Origin: Microbacterium sp. LWH11-1.2
Lineage (GTDB): Bacteria; Actinomycetota; Actinomycetes; Actinomycetales; Microbacteriaceae
Assembly (NCBI RefSeq): GCF_038397745.1
Contig: NZ_CP151636.1
Span: 2,976,001 to 3,040,000 of the forward strand
Direction: 5' to 3'
DNA length: 64,000 bases
Shown: positions 17,035-24,546 of the stretch, piece by piece
Numbering within the stretch: position 1 is the stretch's first letter
How the letters are laid out: each line of letters starts with the position of its first letter
The notes under the pieces: generated by a model
Told to the model about the DNA's origin: nothing
What the model saw: the letters and a program-made list of their open reading frames with translations, nothing else
Database searches by the model: none
Position numbers and translations under genes: made by a program

Positions 17035-17459
17035 CACGCCCGGAGAGCCTCGCTGAGCCATCGCGCGTAGAGCTCCCAGGGGTCGCCGATGCTGCGGAGA
17101 CGCGCGATGTGGGCACGCAGCTCATCGTCGAGCGTGAACCACTCACCGCCTTCGCGCTGCGCCGCATACTCGCGGTGCCGATGCTGTTCGACCGGCCGGC
17201 CGCCTCGCTCGAAGGCGAGGAGCTCGTCATGTCGGATGCTCGCGAGGCGCTGCCGAGGGCGTCGACTCGTGCCGATCTTCACGCGCCGGTCGTATCGCAG
17301 GTAATAGACCACCTCGATCTGAGGCAGCGGCAGATCGCTGTCGGGAACATCGCCGTACCGCCAGCCGCAGGTGCCGCAGATCCAGGCGCTGCCGAGGCGC
17401 GCCCCTGTGCGGCCTCCGCAGAGGTGGCAGGGACCGGGCAGGTCATGACTCGACGGCAC
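17034..17459 (-). CDS. Zinc-ribbon plus T5orf172/MUG113-type (GIY-YIG-like) protein
   Basis: 141 residues from GTG 17459. The N-terminus has CHLCGG and CGTCG pairs about 18 residues apart, a likely zinc ribbon. The rest resembles the T5orf172/MUG113 branch of the GIY-YIG fold: VVYYLRYDRRVKIGTSRRPRQRL, then EQHRHREYAAQREGGEWF, with the typical KIG-T, arginine, glutamate-histidine and EWF elements. Such proteins are putative nucleases or nucleic-acid binders, often in phage or defence contexts; here it stands alone. The 3' end lies within the terminator. The domain call is by motif only. Confidence 0.65.
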   Translation of the reverse strand: MPSSHDLPGPCHLCGGRTGARLGSAWICGTCGWRYGDVPDSDLPLPQIEVVYYLRYDRRVKIGTSRRPRQRLASIRHDELLAFERGGRPVEQHRHREYAAQREGGEWFTLDDELRAHIARLRSIGDPWELYARWLSEALRA

Positions 17460-17569
17460 AGCTCGAGCGTACGAGCAGGTGCCGACACGGCTCGGCGCGC
17501 GGTGTCACCCGAGGGTTACGAGGAACGGAGCGGCCGCATAGTGTCGAAGACAGCGTGAGGGGAGAGGCG

Positions 17570-18652
17570 ATGACGACCACGGGCAGACGATGCATCGGCG
17601 CGGGCGTGGCGGCATCCGCTGTCCTCGCACTGGTGGCCTGCACGAGCGAGCCAGCCCCGCGTCCGCCCTCCGCGACGAGCGCAGCGCCGTCGTCGGTGGA
17701 ACCGGAGGAGGTGACGGTCGTGGCGCAGGACCTCGACGCGCCGTGGTCCATCGCCTTCCGTGATGATGTGGCGCTGATCAGCGAACGCGACTCCGCCCGC
17801 ATCCTCGAGCTCTCCGACGACGGCGAGGCTCGGGAGGTCGCGGTCATCGACGGTGTCGCGCCGCGGGGAGAGGGCGGACTTCTGGGGATCGCCGTCCATG
17901 AGGACTACCTGTACGTCTATCTCACGGGTGCCGACGAGAACCGCATCGAGCGCTTCGAGCTGACCGGGTCGGCCGGTGACCTCGCGTTGGGACGGGCGGA
18001 GACCGTCATCTCCGGAATGGATGCCGCCGGCAACCACAACGGCGGACGCATCGCGTTCGGTCCCGACGGGATGCTCTACGCGACCGTGGGCGACGCGGGG
18101 GACCCCTCGAGCGCGCAGGATCTCGACTCCCTCTCGGGAAAGATCCTGCGCCTCACGCCGGAGGGGGAGATCCCCGCGGACAACCCCTTCGACGGCTCAC
18201 CTGTCTACAGCTACGGGCATCGGAATCCGCAGGGTCTCGCGTGGGACGACGACGGCGTGCTGTACGCGAGCGAGTTCGGTCAGGACACCTGGGACGAGCT
18301 GAACGTCATCGAGGCGGGCGGCAACTACGGCTGGCCCGAGGTCGAGGGCTTCGCCGACCGCGAGGGGTTCATCGACCCGGTGCAGCAGTGGAGCCCCGAT
18401 GTCGCCAGCCCGAGTGGGATCGCCGTCGCCAACGGTGCCGTCGTGGTCGCGAACCTGCGCGGCGAGAGGCTCCGCGAGATTCCCCTGGAGGCTCTCGGAA
18501 CCGCGAGCGAGCACCTCGTCGGCGAGTACGGGCGTCTGCGCGACGTCGTGCTCGCGCCGGACGGCACGCTGTGGGTGCTGACGAACAACACCGACGGGCG
18601 CGGGCAGCCGGCTGCGGGAGACGACCGCGTGATCAGCGTTCCGATCGGCTGA
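17570..18652 (+). CDS. PQQ-dependent sugar dehydrogenase lipoprotein
   Basis: 360 residues from ATG 17570 (GGGGAG upstream; a GTG at 17555 is less likely). A lipoprotein signal ends in LVAC, so the protein should be anchored outside the membrane. The remainder is a six-bladed glucose/sorbosone dehydrogenase propeller: DAPWSIAF, GEGGLLGIAVHEDY, GNHNGGRIAFGPDGMLYATVGD, GHRNPQGLAWD and GGNYGWPEVEG. Members oxidise aldose sugars using pyrroloquinoline quinone. No PQQ synthesis genes are in the window, and the sugar is unknown. Confidence 0.88.
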   Translation: MTTTGRRCIGAGVAASAVLALVACTSEPAPRPPSATSAAPSSVEPEEVTVVAQDLDAPWSIAFRDDVALISERDSARILELSDDGEAREVAVIDGVAPRGEGGLLGIAVHEDYLYVYLTGADENRIERFELTGSAGDLALGRAETVISGMDAAGNHNGGRIAFGPDGMLYATVGDAGDPSSAQDLDSLSGKILRLTPEGEIPADNPFDGSPVYSYGHRNPQGLAWDDDGVLYASEFGQDTWDELNVIEAGGNYGWPEVEGFADREGFIDPVQQWSPDVASPSGIAVANGAVVVANLRGERLREIPLEALGTASEHLVGEYGRLRDVVLAPDGTLWVLTNNTDGRGQPAAGDDRVISVPIG

Positions 18653-18699
18653 TGACCACCTCGCCTACCCGAATCCGCTGCCGGTGGGTTCCGGCGCTG

Positions 18700-19272
18700 T
18701 CAGAGCGCGGCCTTCTCTGCACGATGCCGCAGATTGCCCGACCAGCGCACCAGGACGGCGAGCACGAAGAACGCGATCACGAGCACCACGCACCACAGCG
18801 CGACGCCGCCGTAACCGCCCGACGCCGCCGGGTTGAAGAACGGATAGGGATAGAACCCGTCGATCGCGCCGCGCGCGACCGAGAAGACGGCGTAGACCGC
18901 AGGCCAGACCATCCACCACAGCGCGACTCGGAACGACAGCCGGTGACGAGGAGCCCAGATGAGCCAGTCGACCAGGCCGGCGACGGGCACGATCATGTGC
19001 AGGACGACGTTGACCCAGGGGATGAGCTGGCCGAGGTCGGTGTCGGCGAGGATCGTGTTGAACACGACCCCGACGAACACGATGTAGACGACGGCGCCTC
19101 CGCGGATCGCGACGTCGGTCTCCGACGGGTCTCGGCGGCCGGACAGCAGTCGGAGCGCGCTCACGATGAACACGATCGAGATCATAATGTTCGAGAGATT
19201 CGTGAAGTAGCAGAAGAAGTTGATGACGCTGTGGCCCTGGGGGATCGTCACCGCGAAGAACTGCACGGCCAC
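18700..19272 (-). CDS. Pr6Pr family membrane protein
   Basis: About 190 residues and six membrane helices, with FFCYFTNLSNIM, VFNTILADT, PWVNVVLHMIVPV and GAIDGFYPYPFFNP, matching the Pr6Pr (FAR-17a/AIG1-like) membrane family of unknown function. The start is uncertain. The first usable codon is GTG 19272, but the frame continues upstream with a helix-like VFRLAFAALSLTAVAVQFF that looks homologous, without an ATG, GTG or TTG for some 60 bases. Either a rare start such as CTG is used or the N-terminus has been lost. It is convergent with the sugar dehydrogenase. Confidence 0.75.
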   Translation of the reverse strand: MAVQFFAVTIPQGHSVINFFCYFTNLSNIMISIVFIVSALRLLSGRRDPSETDVAIRGGAVVYIVFVGVVFNTILADTDLGQLIPWVNVVLHMIVPVAGLVDWLIWAPRHRLSFRVALWWMVWPAVYAVFSVARGAIDGFYPYPFFNPAASGGYGGVALWCVVLVIAFFVLAVLVRWSGNLRHRAEKAAL

Positions 19273-19383
19273 GGCTGTGAGCGACAGCGCGGCGAAGGCG
19301 AGACGGAAGACGATGGCGGCGACGCGCGAATTCCTGACACCAAGATATTGGTGGACCGCCGCCGTCTCGGGCCGGACACGAAG

Positions 19384-19416
19384 AAACCTCGGGAGATCTG
19401 GGATCTGCCGAGGTTT
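19384..19416 (-). terminator. Terminator after tRNA-Val(CAC)
   Basis: AAACCTCGG (19384-19392) pairs with CCGAGGTTT (19408-19416). On the minus strand the hairpin starts 5 bases after the tRNA 3' end and is followed by TTTCTT. Confidence 0.7.
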
Positions 19417-19420
19417 TCTG

Positions 19421-19493
19421 TGGGCGATACCGGACTCGAACCGATGACCTCTTCCGTGTGAAGGAAGCGCGCTACCAACTGCGCCAATCGCCC
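19421..19493 (-). tRNA. tRNA-Val (CAC)
   Basis: 73 bases on the minus strand with acceptor GGGCGAT/ATCGCCC plus discriminator A, D-arm GGCGCAGTTGGTAGCGC, anticodon loop TTCACAC (anticodon CAC, decoding GUG) and T-arm GGTTCGAGTCC. No CCA is encoded, as is usual in actinobacteria. It is transcribed away from the plus-strand tRNA cluster. Confidence 0.95.
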
Positions 19494-19582
19494 ATACCTG
19501 TGGGGTACGTCAACAGATACTACCCGACGCTCGGAGGCCGCGAGGACCAGTCGGGGAGACACGCGCGAGATTCGTTTCCGGT

Positions 19583-19611
19583 TTGGACACTTGCCGATCA
19601 TCGGCTAATGT
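19583..19611 (+). promoter_or_regulatory. Promoter of the tRNA-Gly-Cys-Val cluster
   Basis: TTGGAC (19583-19588), a 17-base spacer, and TAATGT (19606-19611) form a near-consensus housekeeping promoter about 33 bases before tRNA-Gly. Confidence 0.7.
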
Positions 19612-19644
19612 TTCATGAGTGCCCGGGACAACCGGGAACGAAAT

Positions 19645-19717
19645 GCGGATGTAGCGCAGTTGGTAGCGCACAACCTTGCCAAGGTTGGGGTCGCGAGTTC
19701 GAGTCTCGTCATCCGCT
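19645..19717 (+). tRNA. tRNA-Gly (GCC)
   Basis: 73 bases, acceptor GCGGATG/CATCCGC with discriminator T, anticodon loop TTGCCAA (anticodon GCC), T-arm GAGTTCGAGTCTC. First of a three-tRNA plus-strand cluster. Confidence 0.96.
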
Positions 19718-19771
19718 CGAGTGCAGAGGGTCTTCTCCGGAAGGCTCACGGCACGTGGGGTCAATCCACAC

Positions 19772-19842
19772 GGTGGCGTGGCCGAGCGGCTAGGCACCGG
19801 CCTGCAAAGCCGTTTACACGGGTTCGAATCCCGTCGCCACCT
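19772..19842 (+). tRNA. tRNA-Cys (GCA)
   Basis: 71 bases, acceptor GGTGGCG/CGCCACC with discriminator T, anticodon loop CTGCAAA (anticodon GCA), T-arm GGGTTCGAATCCC. Gly-Cys-Val order is common in actinobacteria. Confidence 0.96.
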
Positions 19843-19871
19843 CGTCGCATACAACTGAACAGCCTGTATAG

Positions 19872-19943
19872 GCGCGATTGGCGCAGCGGTAGCGCGCTTC
19901 CCTGACACGGAAGAGGTCACTGGTTCGATCCCAGTATCGCGCA
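19872..19943 (+). tRNA. tRNA-Val (GAC)
   Basis: 72 bases, acceptor GCGCGAT/ATCGCGC with discriminator A, anticodon loop CTGACAC (anticodon GAC), T-arm TGGTTCGATCCCA. Its D-arm and anticodon stem closely resemble those of the minus-strand tRNA-Val(CAC). Confidence 0.96.
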
Positions 19944-19949
19944 CAGACA

Positions 19950-19975
19950 AACCCCCGGTTCTCCGGGGGTTTTTT
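19950..19975 (+). terminator. Rho-independent terminator of the tRNA cluster
   Basis: AACCCCCGG, a TTCT loop and CCGGGGGTT, followed by a run of T, 6 bases after tRNA-Val(GAC). The most canonical terminator in the window. Confidence 0.92.
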
Positions 19976-20053
19976 CGTGTTCGGGGAGTGTGGGCGTAAC
20001 GATCGGGCATCTCTGCATCCGACGGCGATGCCGCTCGCCGTAACCTCAGACGC

Positions 20054-20458
20054 ATGCGCAAGCAGATCAGCCGAGCTCTCTCCCTCGCCGCGGTCGGTCT
20101 GGTGCTCATCCTCACAGGTTGCACTGCCACCGATGCCTCAGCTCTTCGGATCAATTCCGATGGCTCTGTGGACTACGTCACTTGCGTCTCCGACGCGAAC
20201 GATTGGTACGCGGTCTCATATGAGTCAGAAGACCAGCAACAGGGTGTCGAGCTGCACCCTGCCGAACCTCTGTCCGCCTCGTCTGAGGGCGCCGTGGTTC
20301 GCTTCTCGCCGCCCGACGACGAGTGGTACTCGATCACGGTCGGTGCGTCCGTCTTTGCCTCGGTGAGGGTCCGCTCGGAGAGCTTCACACCGGACGAGTG
20401 GCATTGGAACAACGGCGGATGGTTCGACACGAGCGATCGCTGCTCGATCGAGGAGTGA
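20054..20458 (+). CDS. Small lipoprotein of unknown function
   Basis: 134 residues. MRKQISRALSLAAVGLVL followed by ILTGC is a lipoprotein signal, so the mature protein of about 112 residues is exported and lipid-anchored. It is rich in serine and aspartate with a tryptophan-rich end (DEWHWNNGGWFDTSDRC) and two further cysteines that could pair. I do not recognise a family. Codon use is less GC-biased than in neighbouring genes (for example CTT, CGG, TCA, GAT), which hints at recent acquisition or fast evolution. It follows the tRNA cluster, a common landing place for foreign DNA, but no integrase or repeat is seen. Confidence 0.75.
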   Translation: MRKQISRALSLAAVGLVLILTGCTATDASALRINSDGSVDYVTCVSDANDWYAVSYESEDQQQGVELHPAEPLSASSEGAVVRFSPPDDEWYSITVGASVFASVRVRSESFTPDEWHWNNGGWFDTSDRCSIEE

Positions 20459-20510
20459 GCAGTCGTCAGCAGGCGCCTGGATGCTCCGATGCCTCGCCTA
20501 GGCTGGGTAG

Positions 20511-20783
20511 ATGCTCGCTGCCCTGATCCGCCCCGCTGAGAAGAAGACCGCGACCGTCGAGGGCACGGACATCCCGGAGCTCCGGGCGCAGCTTCTCGCC
20601 CAGGCTCCGGCGGGCTGGGACATGGCGACTGCGCACGTGGAGATGAAGCCCGGCGGCATCCGCATCGTCGAAGGGCGCTTCCAGCGGCGCGACGAGCCTC
20701 AGGAGATCGAGGCGGACGACATGGCGGCCCTCGAGGCCAAGGTCCCCGAGGGCTGGCAGATGCTGTCGGTTCGCCGCGTCTGA
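20511..20783 (+). CDS. Small protein with an internal duplication, unknown function
   Basis: 90 residues, ATG 20511. It is soluble, with no signal peptide. Two halves look related: TDIPELRAQLLAQAPAGWDM (about 19-38) and DDMAALEAKVPEGWQM (about 69-84), each an acidic start, a short amphipathic helix and a P-x-GW-x-M turn. It resembles a small alpha/beta repeat protein. I do not recognise a named family and infer no function. It stands alone between the lipoprotein and the BLUF operon. Confidence 0.65.
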   Translation: MLAALIRPAEKKTATVEGTDIPELRAQLLAQAPAGWDMATAHVEMKPGGIRIVEGRFQRRDEPQEIEADDMAALEAKVPEGWQMLSVRRV

Positions 20784-20863
20784 GCGCGTCGGCGCTTGCC
20801 ACAGCGGACGTCGGCTGCGCAAGGGGGAAGCGGAATATCGCTCCCGTCTCATAGTGTTCACGG

Positions 20864-21127
20864 GTGAACGATCCCCACTCTGCTTCCTCCGACGTCCTCT
20901 GGGCGTGCGTCGAGGAAGGATTCCATGTCGGCAGCCGCAGCGGAGACTTCCTGGGCTACGTCGATCGGCAGCCTGACGGCGCCTACGCCGCCTTCGACGC
21001 GCGCTCGCGGGCGCTCGGTAGCTTCGCGACCCTCGACGGCGCCACCGCCGCGGTGTCCTCGTCGCGCGCCGTGGTCTCGCCGGACGACGGCACCGACGAG
21101 CAGCTGAGGGGAGTGGTGCAGCTGTGA
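20864..21127 (+). CDS. Small unknown protein co-translated with the BLUF sensor
   Basis: 87 residues from GTG 20864. It is soluble and acidic, with SGDFLGYVDRQPDGAYAAFDARSRALGSFATLDGATAAV, a pattern seen in small single-domain beta-alpha proteins of actinobacteria, but no family is recognised. Its stop overlaps the start of the BLUF gene (GTGA), so translation of the two is probably coupled. That makes it a candidate partner or output protein of the light sensor; this is inference. Confidence 0.65.
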   Translation: MNDPHSASSDVLWACVEEGFHVGSRSGDFLGYVDRQPDGAYAAFDARSRALGSFATLDGATAAVSSSRAVVSPDDGTDEQLRGVVQL

Positions 21128-21579
21128 GCACGGACGACACCACGCTTCTCTCGCTCGTCTATACGAGCAAGGCCGCTGCGCCCTTCCGGGAGACGGCTCT
21201 CACGCACCTGCTCGAGCAGGCCAGGAGCCTCAACGGTGCACGCGACATCACCGGGATGCTGCTGTACCGAGGCGAGCGATTCATCCAGGTGCTCGAGGGT
21301 CCTGCCCATGTCGTGCGCCGACTGGCTCGCACGATCGGCCAGGACGCGCGTCATCAAGATATGCGGATCCTGATGGAGGAGCCGATCGAGGAACGGCAGT
21401 TCGAGGATTGGACGATGGGCTACCGCACCCTCCAGGGTGATCGCGATCATGCCCCGGCGGGGTTCCGCGATTCCTTCGCCGACCTCGAGGATGCCGACGA
21501 GAGATCGACCACGCTTCGCGCGCTGGCCGAGCTCAGCCTGTGGTTCCGGGTACGTGCGGGTCAGACCGTCGACGCCTGA
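21124..21579 (+). CDS. BLUF-domain blue-light sensor
   Basis: 151 residues, GTG 21124. Residues 8-101 are a BLUF domain that should bind FAD. The photocycle residues all align with the spacing known from AppA: Tyr13, Asn37 (NGARDITGMLLY), Gln55 (FIQVLEG), Trp96 and Met98 (DWTMGYR). The C-terminal 50 residues form a short helical cap with no output domain, so this is a short BLUF protein that must signal through a partner. It is coupled to the upstream 87-residue protein. Its 3' end overlaps the convergent FAD oxidoreductase gene, which is in an operon with photolyase. Confidence 0.92.
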   Translation: MSTDDTTLLSLVYTSKAAAPFRETALTHLLEQARSLNGARDITGMLLYRGERFIQVLEGPAHVVRRLARTIGQDARHQDMRILMEEPIEERQFEDWTMGYRTLQGDRDHAPAGFRDSFADLEDADERSTTLRALAELSLWFRVRAGQTVDA

Positions 21580-22634
21580 GGCGCCCGCAGCCGTCCGTCG
21601 AACCGCGTGGGACGGAAGCGCGCCAACTCGGGCGCAGCAACGGAGGTCGTGAGCTCGTCTGCGACGAGACTTCCGATCGTGGCGGCGAGGCAGATGCCGG
21701 GGTGCGCGACGGCGACGTGAAGCCCCGGGATGCGGGTGGCGCCGACGGCGGGCTCTCCGTCGCTCGTCATCGGGCGCCAGCCGACCTCTGCACTGAGCAG
21801 ACGGACGTCGTCTGCGCCCTCGAACGAATCGATCAGCAGTCGTCGGGCGGTCTCGCCCGTGGCCAGCAGCGATTCGGCCGAGTCCTCGCCGGCGTAGCCA
21901 CGCGGCATCAGGATCGTGCCGTCCGGGCTCTGCCTGGCCTCGAACTCGTCGTTCGCGACGATGTGCCCGATGAGTCCCGGCTCTGCCCAGAGGCGAACCA
22001 TGACCGCGGGAGCCGCCGGCAGGGGAAGGCTGACGCCGACCGAGCTGCAGAGCGCGGCCGATCCGGTCCCGGCAGCCACGATGACGTTCGTCGCTCCCAG
22101 CACGACGTGGCCGAGGTCGACGCCGATTACGCCCGCGACCTCGCCACGGATCAGTCGCAGCACGGGCGCTCCGAGCCGGATCTGCGCCCCGCGATGTCGG
22201 GCGGCCTCGATCAGCTGTTCCGTCGCGCGGACGGGATCGATCCATCCCTCGTCGGGGCTGAACCGAGCGGACGAGGGAAGATCAGCGAGCCGTGGCTCGA
22301 CGTCGATCGGCGGCTCGATCGCCTCTGCGCGCCCGAACTCCTCACCCCAGGTGAGCGCTCCGGACCAGACCAGCCCGAGTCCCGGGATCTCCTCGCCGAG
22401 GCGTCTCCAGTCCTGCACCGAGAGATCCCTGAGCCCGAAGGCCGGCCCATCCGCGCCCCCGGTGCTGCTGATCCAGGCGAACGAGTGCCGGGTCGCGCCG
22501 GACGCGGGAAGACCCGCATCGACAACGGTCACCGCCGCTCCGCGTGCAGCGAGGTGGTAGCCGATCGATGCCCCGATCACGCCGGCACCGATCACGACCG
22601 TATCGTGCATCTCCCAGGGGCGCATGATGCTCAT
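21561..22634 (-). CDS. FAD-dependent oxidoreductase of the D-amino-acid oxidase family
   Basis: 357 residues. The N-terminus has the dinucleotide-binding VVIGAGVIGASIGYHLAARG, and the DAO-fold continues with GWIDPVRATEQLIEAA, NVIVAAGTGSAAL and a C-terminal VGWRPMTSDGEPAVGA and VAVAHPGICLAATIGSLVADEL. It should oxidise an amine or amino acid; the substrate is unknown. ATG 22634 overlaps the photolyase stop as ATGA, so it is translationally coupled to photolyase; ATGs at 22625 and 22610 are alternatives. A functional link to DNA repair is not known. Confidence 0.85.
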   Translation of the reverse strand: MSIMRPWEMHDTVVIGAGVIGASIGYHLAARGAAVTVVDAGLPASGATRHSFAWISSTGGADGPAFGLRDLSVQDWRRLGEEIPGLGLVWSGALTWGEEFGRAEAIEPPIDVEPRLADLPSSARFSPDEGWIDPVRATEQLIEAARHRGAQIRLGAPVLRLIRGEVAGVIGVDLGHVVLGATNVIVAAGTGSAALCSSVGVSLPLPAAPAVMVRLWAEPGLIGHIVANDEFEARQSPDGTILMPRGYAGEDSAESLLATGETARRLLIDSFEGADDVRLLSAEVGWRPMTSDGEPAVGATRIPGLHVAVAHPGICLAATIGSLVADELTTSVAAPELARFRPTRFDGRLRAPQASTV

Positions 22635-23980
22635 CTCTCGCTTCGCGACCCGCGCTTGACCTCGTCATAGGCGGCGAGCGCGGCCTTGCGGGTCTCGCCG
22701 AGGTCGACGATCGGCTCGGTCGGGGCATCCGATGCCCACTGTGCGACGTAGAGCCCCTGGGGGTCGAACTTCTTCGCCTGCAGCTCGGGGTTGAACACGC
22801 GGAAGTACGGCGCAGCATCTGCCCCGGACCCTGCGACCCACTGCCAGTTGAAGGGGTTACTGGCGTCGTCGGCGTCGACGAGCGTGTCCCAGAACCATTC
22901 CTCGCCGAGCCGCCAGTCGATCAGCAGGTTCTTCACGAGGAACGAGGCCGTCACCATTCGCACCCGGTTGTGCATGTAGCCCGTGTGCCAGAGCTCGCGC
23001 ATGCCGGCATCCACCAGCGGTACCCCGGTCTCGCCGTGCTGCCAGGCGTCGAGCTGCGACGGATCGAGCGGCGGCCAGGGGAACGCGTCGTATTCGCGCC
23101 GCAGATTCTTCGTCGCGAGATCCGGCGAGTGGTACAGCGTGTGCCAGGCGAACTCCCGCCAGCCGAGCTCCGAGAGGAAGCGGCCAGCTCTGTCGACGCC
23201 GACCGCCTCATGCCAGACCGTGAAAGGGCTCAGCTCGCCCCAGCGCAGACGCGGCGACAGAAGCGACGTGGCGCCGGCCGACGGCTGGTCGCGGGCGCTG
23301 TCGTAATCGGGAAGGTCGCTCTCGAGGAACTCCCTCAATCGCCGGCGCGCGGCCGGCTCACCCGGCTCCCACGTCTCGCGAAGGCCCGCCGCCCAGTCCG
23401 GCGCCGTGGGCAGGAGCTCCCAGTCGTCGAGAGCGTCGGATGCCGGGACCGGCGTCGCGCCGCGAACCTCCCGCGGTTCCGGAAGCGGGGCACGGGGCGC
23501 GGGGAGCGCGAGGCACGCGCGCCAGAACGGCGTGAACACCGAGTAGTGCGTGCCACCGCCCGTCGTGACGGTCCATGGCTCATGCAGCAGCGACGCGGCG
23601 AAGGAGGCGACCGTCACGCCCTCTTCGCGCAGGGCCGATTTGATGCCGGCATCGACATCCCGTTCGGGACCGCCGTATCTGCGGTTCCAGAACACGGCAC
23701 CGGCCCCGGAATCCGCGACCAGGTCACGGACGATGCGGTCGGCCGCGCCCCGCCGCAGGATCAGTTCTGCTCCACGCTCCTGCAGACGTTCCGCGAGCGA
23801 GGCGAGCGAATGATGCAGCCACCAGCGCGAGGCGCCGCCGAGGGCACGGATGCCGTCGGACTCCTCGTCGAGGACGAACAGCGCGATGATCGGCTCACCG
23901 AGATCGAGCGCGGCGCGCAGGGCAGGATTGTCGGCCAGTCGAAGGTCGTCGCGGAACCAGACGATCGAGGGAGAGGACAT
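22631..23980 (-). CDS. phr: Deoxyribodipyrimidine photolyase
   Basis: 449 residues, the usual length for class I photolyase/cryptochrome proteins. The N-terminal domain starts IVWFRDDLRLADNPAL (antenna-binding Rossmann-like). The C-terminal FAD domain has LSPRLRWGELSPFTVW, GWREFAWHTLYH, MRELWHTGYMHNRVRM, DWRLGEEWFWDTLVDADDAS and NWQWVAGSG. It repairs cyclobutane pyrimidine dimers using blue light. ATG 23980 starts the operon with the DAO-family protein. It lies 2.4 kb from the BLUF sensor and is convergent with it. Confidence 0.92.
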   Translation of the reverse strand: MSSPSIVWFRDDLRLADNPALRAALDLGEPIIALFVLDEESDGIRALGGASRWWLHHSLASLAERLQERGAELILRRGAADRIVRDLVADSGAGAVFWNRRYGGPERDVDAGIKSALREEGVTVASFAASLLHEPWTVTTGGGTHYSVFTPFWRACLALPAPRAPLPEPREVRGATPVPASDALDDWELLPTAPDWAAGLRETWEPGEPAARRRLREFLESDLPDYDSARDQPSAGATSLLSPRLRWGELSPFTVWHEAVGVDRAGRFLSELGWREFAWHTLYHSPDLATKNLRREYDAFPWPPLDPSQLDAWQHGETGVPLVDAGMRELWHTGYMHNRVRMVTASFLVKNLLIDWRLGEEWFWDTLVDADDASNPFNWQWVAGSGADAAPYFRVFNPELQAKKFDPQGLYVAQWASDAPTEPIVDLGETRKAALAAYDEVKRGSRSER

Positions 23981-24031
23981 GGCCCCATTGTCGCTGACCC
24001 TGGCGACAATACGTGCCCGCCTCGGTGGCTT

Positions 24032-24427
24032 TCAGCGACGGCGCGCTGGTACGTCGTTCGTCGCCCAGAGGGCCCAGAGCACGAGCACCGGCTGCAGGAA
24101 GAGCCGCCCGAGCCGTCGAGCATCCGTGTCGAGCCCCGGCGTCGAGCGGCGCGTCTGCCACTGATGGATGTTGCCGGGGAGGACGGCGACGAAGAACGCG
24201 GCGGTCGCCCAGCCGATCCGGCGTCGTTCGCGGGGGAGCGCGATCAGGCCGGCGGACAGAGCGATCTCGGCGGCACCGGAGGCGAGGACGATGTCGTTCT
24301 TGTCGAGCTTCGTCAGCTCCACGGCCCAGTCCGGGACGACGACGCGGAACCCGCGGGTCGACGTGAAGTGCATGACGCCGATCGCGCCGAGCGCGATCGC
24401 GAGGATCCATCGGGCGACTGCTCTCAT
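24032..24427 (-). CDS. DoxX-like small membrane protein
   Basis: 131 residues from ATG 24427, with GAGGGA directly upstream; a longer reading lacks a ribosome site. Four membrane helices, with IALGAIGVMHFTS in the first, NDIVLASGAAEIALSAGL in the second, and FFVAVLPGNIHQWQT after the third, match the DoxX-like family. Function is unknown; some relatives associate with redox or sulfur enzymes. It is divergent from the GIN-domain lipoprotein. Confidence 0.78.
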   Translation of the reverse strand: MRAVARWILAIALGAIGVMHFTSTRGFRVVVPDWAVELTKLDKNDIVLASGAAEIALSAGLIALPRERRRIGWATAAFFVAVLPGNIHQWQTRRSTPGLDTDARRLGRLFLQPVLVLWALWATNDVPARRR

Positions 24428-24546
24428 TCCCTCACGGTACGTGATGGGGCGGTCCTTCGCCGCCAGGAGCGTCATACCCAGGGGGCAGACGACGTTGGCA
24501 CTCCGGTAGCTGTCGTCGTGGCCTGCCGCGTCCCTACGCTGACGTC

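Noticed and set aside
19248..19601. Open frame through tRNA-Val(CAC)
   Set aside because: It runs across the tRNA gene and its terminator.
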